Assembly: GCF_000961095.1 (NCBI RefSeq)
Contig: NZ_CP011058.1
Span: forward strand, 1,827,001 to 1,891,000
From: Paenibacillus beijingensis
GTDB taxonomy: Bacteria; Bacillota; Bacilli; Paenibacillales; Paenibacillaceae
Length of the DNA: 64,000 nt
Direction of reading: 5' to 3'
Shown here: positions 10,032 to 19,158 of the stretch, in pieces
Layout: each line of letters opens with the position of its first letter
How positions within the stretch are numbered: the stretch's first letter is position 1
Made by a program: the position numbers and the translations under genes
Notes under the pieces: model-generated
Told to the model about the DNA's origin: nothing
Seen by the model: only the letters and a program-made list of their open reading frames with translations
The model's database searches: none

Positions 10032-10829
10032 TTACCCGCCGCCCCGCTGCAGCCAGCCGCGCAGACGGCCCCAGCCGCTCTGGCCTGCTGCCGTATCGGC
10101 TGCAGGCTGCGCGGGAAGCAGTTCCTCGTCGCGCAGCAGCCGGGCCGCATTGCCTCTATAATAAGCGGCCTGATTGTCCCCCATTCGTTCCGAGATTTGC
10201 TCATACGCTTCCTTTAAGCGGAAACCGCGCCATTTCAATTGGTGGGCGTCCGATGACACCAAATGAATGAGACCGTTACGGCATAGCGACCAGGCCGCCT
10301 TCTCGATGCCGCGCCCGAATCCGCCCAGCAGCGAATGCGTCGTCACTTGCCCGTAAGCTCCGATGTCGATCAGTTCCTGAAGTTTGTCAGGCGAACGAAC
10401 GACCTCCGCATTCCGCTCGGGGTGCGCGATGACCGGCCGCAGGTTCATCAGATTGAGCTCATAAATGAGGTCGCCCATCTGCTTCGGTATTTCGCCGCTT
10501 GGCATTTCCAGCAGCAGGTATGAAGTGCCCGCCAGCGTCGCCAGCTCCCGTTTCTCCAAATTAGCCAGCAGCTCCTTGTGAACCCGGATTTCCTGTCCCT
10601 TATGAATCCGAATCGCGATACCGGCTTCCTGCAGCCGCGCATTAAGCTGCTGCACATGCCCCAGTACCTCTTCGTGCGGATTCCAGAACTTGCCGTCCTC
10701 ATGATGCGGCGTGGCGATGATATCCGTAATTCCTTCGGCCGCCGCCGCTCGCGCCAGCGCTTCCGCCTGCTCCCAATCCTCCGCCCCGTCATCCACGCCG
10801 GGCAAAATATGCGTATGCATGTCGATCAT
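10032..10829 (-). CDS. PHP-family tyrosine-protein phosphatase (CpsB/YwqE type)
   Basis: A cytoplasmic metal-dependent phosphatase of about 265 residues. Relatives dephosphorylate the bacterial tyrosine kinases that control polysaccharide export. Motifs are DMHTHILPGVDDG at the start, IIATPHH, GQEIRV, LLLEMP, RPVIAHPER and VSSDAH, which carry the His/Asp/Glu ligands of the PHP metal site. I chose the ATG at 10829, eight bases after AGCAGG; an in-frame GTG at 10838 is the alternative. The family usually sits beside its kinase in a capsule cluster. Here it stands alone, 40 kb from the polysaccharide locus at 51-64 kb, with no kinase seen in the window. Confidence 0.88.
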   Translation of the reverse strand: MIDMHTHILPGVDDGAEDWEQAEALARAAAAEGITDIIATPHHEDGKFWNPHEEVLGHVQQLNARLQEAGIAIRIHKGQEIRVHKELLANLEKRELATLAGTSYLLLEMPSGEIPKQMGDLIYELNLMNLRPVIAHPERNAEVVRSPDKLQELIDIGAYGQVTTHSLLGGFGRGIEKAAWSLCRNGLIHLVSSDAHQLKWRGFRLKEAYEQISERMGDNQAAYYRGNAARLLRDEELLPAQPAADTAAGQSGWGRLRGWLQRGGG

Positions 10830-10965
10830 AACGAGCACCTGCTTTCTGCTGCGTTGTGATATTTCTTTCCATCATCATACCATATGGAGCGTGCGGCGGT
10901 GTAGCGGTTCGTTCAGGTTAAGGCTAAGGCAATATATACAATTTCCGGATTCATCCAATGCAACA

Positions 10966-10996
10966 AGGGCACCCCTGCAACATGAGGGGGCGCCCT
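10966..10996 (-). terminator. Hairpin after the amine oxidase gene
   Basis: AGGGC-x-CCCCT pairs with AGGGG-x-CGCCCT over an 8-base loop, about 34 bases after the stop at 11030. The T tract is poor, so termination strength is uncertain. Confidence 0.6.
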
Positions 10997-11029
10997 GGAT
11001 CGGAATCGAATTATGCCACTGATTTCGTT

Positions 11030-13132
11030 TTACTTATCGTTCTTATCGTACGGCGATTTCGGCAAATCGAGCGTAGGGGTTTCGTTGAAGAAATTGAACG
11101 GTTTGAGCATAGTCGATACCCACTCCGTCGACATCATCGGCCACTCTTCGGCACGCGGAATATGGGTTGTTCCTGTCGTCACCCACACGACGTCGTCGGC
11201 CTGATAAATGCTGCGGTTTTGTTCCGTCCATGCTCCAAGACCGGTATCGACCGGATTCTGGTTCACATACTTGCCTTCCGGATAGATTTCCTGCTGACTG
11301 AAAGGCGTTACCCACAGGTGGTTTTTCGCAAAACCGACACGCTTAGAGATGTAGTCGTCATCTGCGGCCAGCAAGTCTTCCGCAAACGGATGCGTTCCGC
11401 CGGCGTTCGCAATAATTTGGTAGCCTGTCCAGTATCCTTGGCTGTTTTCTTTCGTTTGGTTCGTAATGAGCACAATTTTGTCCGCTTTGAATTTCTGTTT
11501 GGCATCCTGCTCGGTTTTGTATACTTTTTCATCCAGTACAATTTCGCTCGTGCGGCGTTTGTTTTCGACCGGTACGGTTTTCGGCTGAAGCTCGAGCACG
11601 GAGTTTTTGATGCCGTCAATGTCCATATCCAGACGGAAATTGTAAATGTGCTGGTGATAAGTACCGATTATATGCTCATCCAGAAGTGTTCCGTTGCGCG
11701 TATCCACGCTCTTGCTGTCGTGGTAGTGGTCTTTGCCGGTGTCATGAATGTTCGTCCGTTTCGTCGCCTTGACCGCTTCCAGACCCGCTGCGCCGGCATT
11801 AATTTTAATATTGCCGTTCTGCTGGAATACCCAATCTATAATATAGTCATAGTTGCCGATGGTCGAAATATAGCGAAGGACAAGCTCCATGCGCGCTCTG
11901 CTCTCCACTTTATCGCCTGAAGCATGCGTCCAGTCCATATCGGCATACCGCTCGAACATGCCCATCACTTTCGGAGACGTGTACGGCTTGCCTAAATCGT
12001 CATTCAGAATAGCGTCAATAAACGTCACATTGTCCGGCGTATCTGCACCTTTCACGAGCGGCCGGCCCAGTTTGCCCATTCCGTAGGAGCCCGAGTCCAT
12101 ATACGCCCGGAAGTACCAGCTGTCCGATGGATCGCCGTACGGAACCGTCATACCGCCGAATGATCCGCTGTACATTATTTTGCGGACCTTGCCATGATCG
12201 TTATAGGTCAAAGTCGAGATAATCGGGCCGACCCGCGGATCGAAGCGAAGATGAAACTTGAAGTTCTGCCAACTGATTTCGTTTCCGTTAATGCTGTAAT
12301 TGACGCCTTTCGGCTGCGAAATGTAAATCGGCTTGGCCGGCTGCCGCATATTGCCCGGATCACCCTTGACATAGCCGTGATCTTCCATCGGAACCGGGAT
12401 AACGCCTGACTCATCGACTTTGTCCACTTTTTTGGCTCCGAGATCGACGGTCACGATCAAACCTTCAATCGGGTGGGCATAATGGTTGTTATCCTTCGTC
12501 ATCAAGTAAAAGCTCAGCTTCATCAGCCGCTTGCTGGGATGCGTGTCTTCGTCCCCGTAATATCCGGCTTCTAATTGGTCGACCTTCACCTTGCTTAAGT
12601 CGGTAATTCCCCGTTTAATCAGAGCGGCCCGAAATTCCTTGCTTTCCATCGTAAGCTTCTCGGCCAGTTCGTACTCCTCGTCCGTATACATCGGCTGGCC
12701 TTGCTTGACTTCCTTCCACGCCAGCAGTTTTTTGCTGTTGAGATCGACACTACCTTCAAATACTTGGCGCCCCTGGACAACAACAAATTCCGCTTGACGG
12801 GACAGCCGGTTTTTCTTGTTTTTCTTCTGTTCCGCACTCAAATCGTTCCAGGCCCAGACTTTAGACTTCTCCGGCTCCTTGACTTTAATTTCGGTAAAAC
12901 GCATATCTGCTTTCAGCTTGCCGGAGCCTTTCACTATCCATGCTGCGGAATTCAATTCATCTGCAGTCAGCGGGTTAAGCGGATGATAAGGGACGGTATT
13001 AACCTGGGCGAAGCTGGCTGCGGCTACGCCTCCGAATAGTGTTTCAGAGGAACCGGCGTTCCATCCGATACCGGTCGTAGTAAGCAATACGGCAGCGGCA
13101 AACAAAGTTTTTACCGCTTTTTTTCTTTTCAT
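11030..13132 (-). CDS. Secreted copper-containing amine oxidase
   Basis: A 700-residue exported enzyme that oxidises primary amines to aldehydes, releasing ammonia and hydrogen peroxide. A signal peptide covers about residues 1-43. The TPQ cofactor motif NYDY is at about residue 428, the catalytic-base segment YMDSGSYGMG at about 345, two copper His in HQHIYNF at about 492, and the third His in TTHIPRAEEWPMM at about 655. All key residues are present, so it should be active. GGAGG lies eight bases before the ATG. It is transcribed divergently from the two-component system at 13431, which could regulate it. Substrate cannot be read from sequence; tyramine or phenylethylamine are usual for bacterial members. 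Confidence 0.93.
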   Translation of the reverse strand: MKRKKAVKTLFAAAVLLTTTGIGWNAGSSETLFGGVAAASFAQVNTVPYHPLNPLTADELNSAAWIVKGSGKLKADMRFTEIKVKEPEKSKVWAWNDLSAEQKKNKKNRLSRQAEFVVVQGRQVFEGSVDLNSKKLLAWKEVKQGQPMYTDEEYELAEKLTMESKEFRAALIKRGITDLSKVKVDQLEAGYYGDEDTHPSKRLMKLSFYLMTKDNNHYAHPIEGLIVTVDLGAKKVDKVDESGVIPVPMEDHGYVKGDPGNMRQPAKPIYISQPKGVNYSINGNEISWQNFKFHLRFDPRVGPIISTLTYNDHGKVRKIMYSGSFGGMTVPYGDPSDSWYFRAYMDSGSYGMGKLGRPLVKGADTPDNVTFIDAILNDDLGKPYTSPKVMGMFERYADMDWTHASGDKVESRARMELVLRYISTIGNYDYIIDWVFQQNGNIKINAGAAGLEAVKATKRTNIHDTGKDHYHDSKSVDTRNGTLLDEHIIGTYHQHIYNFRLDMDIDGIKNSVLELQPKTVPVENKRRTSEIVLDEKVYKTEQDAKQKFKADKIVLITNQTKENSQGYWTGYQIIANAGGTHPFAEDLLAADDDYISKRVGFAKNHLWVTPFSQQEIYPEGKYVNQNPVDTGLGAWTEQNRSIYQADDVVWVTTGTTHIPRAEEWPMMSTEWVSTMLKPFNFFNETPTLDLPKSPYDKNDK

Positions 13133-13337
13133 ATCGATTCCTCCAATGTATAAAATAGATTGAGGGCTGCGTCAGCTATGTTCACCCAAGCGCAAGCCTC
13201 GCAACAACCATGTAACTCATTGTAGTTGTCAAAGGTAAAGATTCCGCTCAGATCAGGTAAAAATAGAGCAAAAATCAAATAAACTCGGCCATTGTTTTGA
13301 TCTTCCCAAACTTCAATACCATATGCGTTATATTTTT

Positions 13338-13378
13338 ATGACATATTTCTTGTCATTTCGATTGGGCACTTATATATT
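13338..13378 (+). promoter_or_regulatory. Promoter and inverted-repeat operator of the two-component system
   Basis: TTGTCA (13350-13355), a 17-base spacer and TATATT (13373-13378) make a good sigma-A promoter. An ATGACA-7-TGTCAT inverted repeat (13338-13356) overlaps the -35 box and may be a regulator site, possibly for the response regulator itself. Confidence 0.65.
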
Positions 13379-13430
13379 AGATAACAGTACATAGAACTGA
13401 ATTTATTAGTGGAAATGAGGTGACCAATGA

Positions 13431-14144
13431 ATGGCCGGTGAAATGATCCTCATCGTAGATGACGAAATGGAAATTGGCGGATTATTGGGGATGTATTTGC
13501 AAAAGGAAGGTTACCGCTACCATGTCAGCATGAACGGCGCCCAGGCGCTTCAATTCGTGGAAGAGCTTGAACCGGATTTAATCGTGCTGGATGTCTTTCT
13601 TCCCGATTTGGATGGTTATGAACTGTGCCGGCAGCTGCGGACGATGACAACGGCACCGATTATGTTTCTCTCCTGCAGGGATACCGAGCTCGACAAAGTG
13701 GTCGGCTTAAGTGTCGGCGGAGACGATTATCTCAGCAAACCGTTCAGTCCGCCTGAGCTTGTCGCACGAATCAAAGCCCATTTAAGACGCAGTCAAATGC
13801 AGTTGCATCGACTGACTGTCAAATCCAAGTCGATTCTCTCTTCGAAATCGCTACAAGTCCATTTGGACTCGCATGAGGTTTATGTGGATGGGGAAAAAAT
13901 CGAGCTCTCCGCCAAGGAATATCAGCTGCTGTCATATTTCATGCTTAACTCGAAACAGGTATTGTCCTTCGATCAGCTGCTGCTCAACATTTGGGGTATG
14001 GAGAACGAAGTGGAGACGAAGACGCTCCAGGTTCATGTCGGCAATCTGCGTAAAAAAATCGAAAAGGATCCCGCCAAACCGCAACGACTCGTTACTGTAA
14101 GGGGGACGGGGTACAAGTTCAATGAAGCAGCCCGTACGATTTAA
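13431..14144 (+). CDS. OmpR/PhoB-type response regulator
   Basis: A 237-residue DNA-binding response regulator. The receiver domain (about 1-120) has the acidic pair in VDDE, the phosphorylation Asp in IVLDVFLPD and the Lys in LSKPF. The winged-helix effector domain follows (about 140-232), with LSAKEYQLL and a RGTGYKF end. GAGGTGA precedes the ATG. The kinase gene starts inside its last codons (23-base overlap), so the two are translationally coupled. The divergent amine oxidase gene is a plausible but unproven target. Confidence 0.93.
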   Translation: MAGEMILIVDDEMEIGGLLGMYLQKEGYRYHVSMNGAQALQFVEELEPDLIVLDVFLPDLDGYELCRQLRTMTTAPIMFLSCRDTELDKVVGLSVGGDDYLSKPFSPPELVARIKAHLRRSQMQLHRLTVKSKSILSSKSLQVHLDSHEVYVDGEKIELSAKEYQLLSYFMLNSKQVLSFDQLLLNIWGMENEVETKTLQVHVGNLRKKIEKDPAKPQRLVTVRGTGYKFNEAARTI

Positions 14145-16644
14145 GCTGCCGCGGCCGAAAACGTTTGCCATGCAGCTGCTGCTGCTGATTCTGATGGCAT
14201 CCATCATTCCGCTGCTCGGCATCGGTGTCATGGTATGGCATACGACCCGCCTTCAGTTCAACGCCTTTTCGGTAAACGAAACGCAGATGCTGGAATCCAA
14301 TTTCACCCATGTGTACAGCACCTATCTCGAAGAACAGGTCAATTCCATCGATTTGGAAATGCAAAAGGTCGAAATTGTCGTCCAGCTGGCCCGATCATTA
14401 GCGGAACACGTTTTCTCCGCTTCCGGTTCCATAACCCCGCTGACTATGGTGTACGACCGGAGCAAAAACGTTTACCGTGAAGCCGAGAACGATAACCAAG
14501 GTTCGGTTGTCATACCAGGAGCGGATAAACCCGATCTCGGGCAGTTGGAGGACCTCGCCAGGAGCAAGGCACTGTTCCCGATCTTCAAGCAAGAAGTGGA
14601 CCGCAATCGCAATATTGCTGTCATGTACTACATTCATCCGAAATCGGGGAGCTATGATTACCCTTTGTACAGCGCACTCAACGCGGTACAGCAAAACCCG
14701 CGGCCGCTGACCTCCTACTCCTTTTATACCGATGCATTATCAATCGGGGTTCATGATAACCGGGTTGCCTGGACGGAACCTTATTACGATATGACTACGC
14801 CTCTTGGATGGATGTTTACGGCAACCGCACCCGTCTTTGACAACGAAGACCGGCTAAGAGGAATTGTCGCCGCTGATGTGACGATCGACAAGTTCGTCCA
14901 GAATATGATGGATACGCGCTTCAAAAGCAAAAAAGCGTATGCTTTTCTGCTCGACCGGAAAGGCGGTCTGATCGCTGTTCAATCCCAGGGCCGCAACGAG
15001 ATTGGCGTCGTTCTGCAGGATGGTTTTCAGCCGCCTGCGCGAAACGGCAGGACGGTTACGGTTGGCGGCGTGGACAAGCTTCTGTTCGGCAAAACGATTC
15101 CGTCCACCGGTTGGCTGCTCGGCTATGTCATTCCAAGGGATGAGCTGCTGCAGCCGGTAACGGCTTCTTCCGAAAAGCTGATGGCCGCCACCAGTTCCGA
15201 TCTGCTGCAGCAGATTTCGCTGTTATCGGTTGTCGCGATTTTGATCAGTGTCGTGATTTCGATTTTTCTGTGGTCCCGCATTTCATTGCCGTTAAAGAAG
15301 CTCAGCCACGCATTCGCGGATATCGGCAAAGGCAATTTTGCGGAGCTGCAAAATGACGGGGCGCAGGAATTTACGTCTCTGCTCCAGGCTTTTAACCGGA
15401 TGTCTGCCAAAATAAAGGAACTGATCGAGGAGCAGACTCTTCTCAACGGGGAGCTCGAACGGAAAGTCGAGCACCGGACCGTGCAATTGAAAGAAATTAA
15501 CGAGGAGCTTCAATTACGGGTCAATGAGCTGCTGCGAATGGAGAAATGGCGCAATAATCTGTATATGAATATATCACACGATATTAAAACGCCCTTAACG
15601 CTCGTGAATGGATATATCGATGCGATACTAGACGGCACCATCGCCGCCTCTCATGCTACGGATTATTTGCGGAGAGTGCAGGACCGGATACTTGCGATCA
15701 ACCGGCTCGTCAAAAACTTGAATGACTTGGGACAGCTTGAAACGGGTCAAATCCAGCCAAAGCTCCGACCTATCAATGCCGATGAATTTTTTGTCCGCTA
15801 TTTACATGAATGGCAATCATCGCTGGGGCTGGAGAACCGGAGGCTGATGGTTACGATCTGCGATCGGCTTGGCCCCCTTTATGCCGATCCGGATATGCTG
15901 ATGCGGGTGATCGATAATTTATTGGACAACGCACGCAAATATTCCCCGGAAGGTTCGGAAATCCGCACTGACGTACGACGAGTCGCAAATGATGTCGTAT
16001 TCAGCGTCGCGAACAGCGGGATCGGAATTCCAACCACATCGCTGCCCTATGTATTCGATTCCTTCTATCGCGTCGACAAATCGCGCAACAGCAAAATATC
16101 CGGCAGCGGGCTCGGCCTGTCGATAGCGCGCGAAATCGTCACTCTTCATAGAGGAAAAATATGGATTGACCCTAGTCCGCACGGGGGCTCTATGTTCTCG
16201 GTTTCTATTCCGGTCTCGCATGAAATAAAGAATTACAAGCGTCAACGCGTTAATGAAAAAAAGAAGCTTCCAATCCCGCTTCAAAAGCGGTCGATCGGAA
16301 GCTTCTTTTCCTTAAGCGCTACCTTATTGCTGCTCCTTGACGTAAATACGGTTATTCGCGCGCTGCAGCGCAAGCTCGGCGCGGCGAACATCGATGTCAT
16401 GCTGCTTGCCTTCCAGGCGCTGCTCGGCGCGCTGCTTGGCAAGCACAGCACGGTCAAGATCGATATCTGCCGCCAGCTCCGCGCTTTCGGCCAAGATAAC
16501 GACCTTATCCTTGCGCACTTCAACGAAACCGCCGCTAACGGCGATGATGTCTTCCTTGCCGCTCTTCTTGACACGGACAGGAGCGATCTTCAGCGGCGTA
16601 ACGAGCGGGATATGGTTTGGCAGTATGCCAAGCTCCCCCTCTGA
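14122..16644 (+). CDS. Membrane sensor histidine kinase with missing stop codon
   Basis: A membrane kinase partner of the preceding regulator. TM1 is at about 17-36, then an extracellular Cache-like sensor domain, TM2 at about 358-382, HAMP, coiled coil, HisKA (phospho-His about 486 in MNISHDIKTPLT) and HATPase (NLLDNARKYSPEGSEI, GSGLGLSIAREI). Homology ends near residue 700 (about 16230) at FSVSIPV. The frame then continues about 140 residues through its own terminator hairpin and antisense across most of atpC. The two other forward frames have TGA or TAA within a few codons of 16220-16230. A lost stop, an indel near the end or a sequencing error is likely; the extension itself looks non-functional. 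Confidence 0.85.
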   Translation: MKQPVRFKLPRPKTFAMQLLLLILMASIIPLLGIGVMVWHTTRLQFNAFSVNETQMLESNFTHVYSTYLEEQVNSIDLEMQKVEIVVQLARSLAEHVFSASGSITPLTMVYDRSKNVYREAENDNQGSVVIPGADKPDLGQLEDLARSKALFPIFKQEVDRNRNIAVMYYIHPKSGSYDYPLYSALNAVQQNPRPLTSYSFYTDALSIGVHDNRVAWTEPYYDMTTPLGWMFTATAPVFDNEDRLRGIVAADVTIDKFVQNMMDTRFKSKKAYAFLLDRKGGLIAVQSQGRNEIGVVLQDGFQPPARNGRTVTVGGVDKLLFGKTIPSTGWLLGYVIPRDELLQPVTASSEKLMAATSSDLLQQISLLSVVAILISVVISIFLWSRISLPLKKLSHAFADIGKGNFAELQNDGAQEFTSLLQAFNRMSAKIKELIEEQTLLNGELERKVEHRTVQLKEINEELQLRVNELLRMEKWRNNLYMNISHDIKTPLTLVNGYIDAILDGTIAASHATDYLRRVQDRILAINRLVKNLNDLGQLETGQIQPKLRPINADEFFVRYLHEWQSSLGLENRRLMVTICDRLGPLYADPDMLMRVIDNLLDNARKYSPEGSEIRTDVRRVANDVVFSVANSGIGIPTTSLPYVFDSFYRVDKSRNSKISGSGLGLSIAREIVTLHRGKIWIDPSPHGGSMFSVSIPVSHEIKNYKRQRVNEKKKLPIPLQKRSIGSFFSLSATLLLLLDVNTVIRALQRKLGAANIDVMLLAFQALLGALLGKHSTVKIDICRQLRAFGQDNDLILAHFNETAANGDDVFLAALLDTDRSDLQRRNERDMVWQYAKLPL
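16259..16311. terminator. Bidirectional terminator between kinase and atpC
   Basis: AAGAAGCTTCC pairs with GGAAGCTTCTT (16261-16309), with A and T runs on the outer sides. It lies just after the stop of atpC and at the natural end of the convergent kinase gene. Confidence 0.85.
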
Positions 16645-16725
16645 ACCTTTGACGATCACCATGTTCACATCTTCGGCGTACACTTTACGCTCCGGCGTCA
16701 CAACTTCCAGTAAAAGAGTGCTCAT
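16324..16725 (-). CDS. atpC: ATP synthase epsilon subunit
   Basis: A 133-residue central-stalk and regulatory subunit of F1. The N-terminal beta-sandwich (VVTPERKVY, GELGILPNHIPLVTPL) and C-terminal helical hairpin rich in Arg/Ala/Glu are of normal length. GGAGG lies seven bases before the ATG, and atpD ends 24 bases upstream. It is the last gene of the atp operon, followed by a terminator. Most of it is overlapped on the opposite strand by the read-through of the kinase frame. Confidence 0.97.
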   Translation of the reverse strand: MSTLLLEVVTPERKVYAEDVNMVIVKGSEGELGILPNHIPLVTPLKIAPVRVKKSGKEDIIAVSGGFVEVRKDKVVILAESAELAADIDLDRAVLAKQRAEQRLEGKQHDIDVRRAELALQRANNRIYVKEQQ

Positions 16726-16749
16726 GTGGATACCTCCCGCCTTTCGCTA

Positions 16750-18153
16750 TTACAGCGTTTTGGCTTTCTCCACCGCTTCTTCAATCGTACCGACGTACAT
16801 GAACGCCGCTTCCGGCAGCTCATCGTGCTTGCCGTCCAGGATTTCTTTGAAGCTGCGGACCGTTTCTTTAACCGGCACGTACTTGCCTTTGATGCCCGTA
16901 AACTGTTCCGCAACGTGGAACGGCTGGGACAGGAAACGTTCGATTTTCCGTGCGCGGGCAACGGTCAGTTTGTCGTCCTCGGTCAGCTCGTCCATACCGA
17001 GAATCGCAATAATATCTTGAAGCTCTTTGTAGCGCTGCAAAATTTTCTTTACGCTTTGAGCGACATTGTAGTGCTCTTCGCCGAGAATTTCCGGAGCCAA
17101 AATCCGCGAGGACGAAGCCAGCGGGTCAACGGCAGGGAAAATGCCTTTCTCGGAAATTTTACGCTCCAGGTTTGTCGTTGCGTCCAAGTGGGCGAACGTC
17201 GTAGCCGGAGCCGGGTCGGTGTAGTCATCCGCAGGCACGTAGATCGCCTGAATGGACGTAACGGAACCTTTTTTCGTCGATGTGATGCGCTCTTGAAGCT
17301 GACCCATCTCGGTTGCCAGCGTCGGCTGGTAACCTACCGCCGAAGGCATACGGCCGAGAAGAGCCGATACTTCGGAGCCCGCTTGCGTGAAGCGGAAGAT
17401 GTTGTCGATGAACAGAAGCACATCGCGGCCTTCTTCATCGCGGAAATATTCCGCCATCGTCAGACCGGTCAGGGCAACGCGCTGGCGCGCACCCGGCGGC
17501 TCGTTCATCTGTCCGAACACCATCGCGGTTTTCGGCAGTACGCCGGAATCTTTCATCTCGTGGTACAGGTCGTTCCCTTCACGGGTACGCTCGCCAACGC
17601 CGGCGAATACGGAAATACCGCCGTGCTCTTGGGCGATGTTGTTGATCAGTTCCTGAATCGTTACCGTTTTGCCTACGCCGGCGCCGCCGAACAGGCCGAT
17701 TTTACCGCCTTTGGCATAAGGAGCAAGCAGGTCGATAACTTTAATGCCCGTTTCGAGAATTTCCGCCTGCGTCGACAATTCGTCGAATTGAGGCGCTTGA
17801 CGGTGAATCGGCAGGTTCACTTCCGAAACCGCGATTCCCGCATTGTCGATCGGTTCGCCCAGCACGTTGAATACCCGTCCCAGCGTCGGCGCGCCGACCG
17901 GAATCGTAATCGGAGCTCCGGTATCGAGAGCTTCCGCGCCGCGAACAAGACCGTCGGTGGAGCTCATTGCTACGGCACGCACCGTATTGTCGCCGAGATG
18001 GACCGCAACTTCGAGCGTCAGGTTGACATCAAATCCGCCCTCTTGCCCTTTGTAGTCGATCTTGATCGCGTTCAAAATGTCCGGCAGTTGGCCGCGTTCG
18101 AATTCAACATCGACAACGGGGCCCATGACGGAAATAACGCGTCCTTTATTCAT
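16750..18153 (-). CDS. atpD: ATP synthase beta subunit
   Basis: Catalytic F1 subunit, 467 residues. The Walker A motif is GGAGVGKT, Walker B is VLLFIDNIFRF, and DELTEDD stands at the position of the DELSEED lever. I start at MNKGRVISVMGP (18153), where GGAGG is seven bases upstream. The open frame reaches 18177, but that extension has no support. It sits between atpG (26-base gap) and atpC. Confidence 0.98.
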   Translation of the reverse strand: MNKGRVISVMGPVVDVEFERGQLPDILNAIKIDYKGQEGGFDVNLTLEVAVHLGDNTVRAVAMSSTDGLVRGAEALDTGAPITIPVGAPTLGRVFNVLGEPIDNAGIAVSEVNLPIHRQAPQFDELSTQAEILETGIKVIDLLAPYAKGGKIGLFGGAGVGKTVTIQELINNIAQEHGGISVFAGVGERTREGNDLYHEMKDSGVLPKTAMVFGQMNEPPGARQRVALTGLTMAEYFRDEEGRDVLLFIDNIFRFTQAGSEVSALLGRMPSAVGYQPTLATEMGQLQERITSTKKGSVTSIQAIYVPADDYTDPAPATTFAHLDATTNLERKISEKGIFPAVDPLASSSRILAPEILGEEHYNVAQSVKKILQRYKELQDIIAILGMDELTEDDKLTVARARKIERFLSQPFHVAEQFTGIKGKYVPVKETVRSFKEILDGKHDELPEAAFMYVGTIEEAVEKAKTL

Positions 18154-18179
18154 GGTTTTCCCTCCTGGTTCCTTCATGT

Positions 18180-19067
18180 TTAGCTTTGAGCGTTCGCGCC
18201 TGCGACAATTTCCGATATTTCCTGGGTAATCGCCGCCTGACGGGCGCGGTTATACGTAAGCGTAAGCTGAGAAATCATTTTGGTGGCATTTTTTGTCGCA
18301 TTGCCCATCGCTGTCATCCGGGCGCCGAATTCGCTCGCCTTTCCGTCCAGCAGCGCGCTGTAAATGAGCGTTTCGGCATATTTCGGCAGCAAAATTTCGA
18401 GTACGCCTTCCGCCGAAGGCTCATATTCGTATTCGGCAATTGCAGATGCGCCGGTTGGCGAGGCAGCCTCATTCAGGCCGGCCGTTTCATCCAGCGGAAG
18501 CAGACGCTTTTCGACAGGAATCTGCGTAATTGCATTGACAAATTCGTTATAGTAAAGGTAAAGCTCGTCGTACGCTTCGTTCTCAAACATCTGCACGGCC
18601 GTTTTCGCGATCGACTTAATATCCGCGAAAGTAGGCGAATCCGGCAGACCCGTAACTTCTTCTGCAATCGGCATGCTGCGGCGCTGGAAATAATCCCGCC
18701 CTTTGCGGCCGATAACAAACAGCACGTACTCGTCGCTTGACTTATGCTTCTCGCGAATCGTCTGCGTCACTTTGCGGAGCACGTTGGCGTTGTAGCCGCC
18801 GGCCAATCCGCGGTCCGAGGTGATGACCAGATAGCCGGTTTTGCGGATCGGACGCGATTCCAGCATCGGATGCTTGACGCCCTTGGTGCCGGCCGCGATG
18901 TTCGCCACGACTTCTTTCAGCTTGTCGGCATACGGACGGGCCGCTTCGGCAGCCTGCTGAGCCCGGCGGAGACGGGATGCCGCCACCATTTCCATCGCCT
19001 TCGTGATCTGCTTCGTATTCTGCTTGCTCTTGATTTCACGCTTAATATCGCGCATGTTTGTTGCCAT
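18180..19067 (-). CDS. atpG: ATP synthase gamma subunit
   Basis: A 295-residue rotating central shaft of F1. The N-terminal MRDIKREIKSKQNTKQITKAMEMV and the C-terminal NRARQAAITQEISEIVAGA are the conserved coiled-coil ends. GGCGGGTGA precedes the ATG. It lies between atpA (91-base gap) and atpD. Length and gene order are normal. Confidence 0.98.
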   Translation of the reverse strand: MATNMRDIKREIKSKQNTKQITKAMEMVAASRLRRAQQAAEAARPYADKLKEVVANIAAGTKGVKHPMLESRPIRKTGYLVITSDRGLAGGYNANVLRKVTQTIREKHKSSDEYVLFVIGRKGRDYFQRRSMPIAEEVTGLPDSPTFADIKSIAKTAVQMFENEAYDELYLYYNEFVNAITQIPVEKRLLPLDETAGLNEAASPTGASAIAEYEYEPSAEGVLEILLPKYAETLIYSALLDGKASEFGARMTAMGNATKNATKMISQLTLTYNRARQAAITQEISEIVAGANAQS

Positions 19068-19158
19068 TCTTGTTCACCCGCCTTTGTTGCCCGGTTCGGA
19101 CCTGGTAATTGTAGCAGGACCGCCGGCCTCTAAACGAGAGACCGGACGGCATTATATG

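Noticed and set aside
16726..18183. 485-codon plus-strand open frame over atpD
   Set aside because: Exact antisense shadow of the beta subunit gene, with no ribosome binding site.
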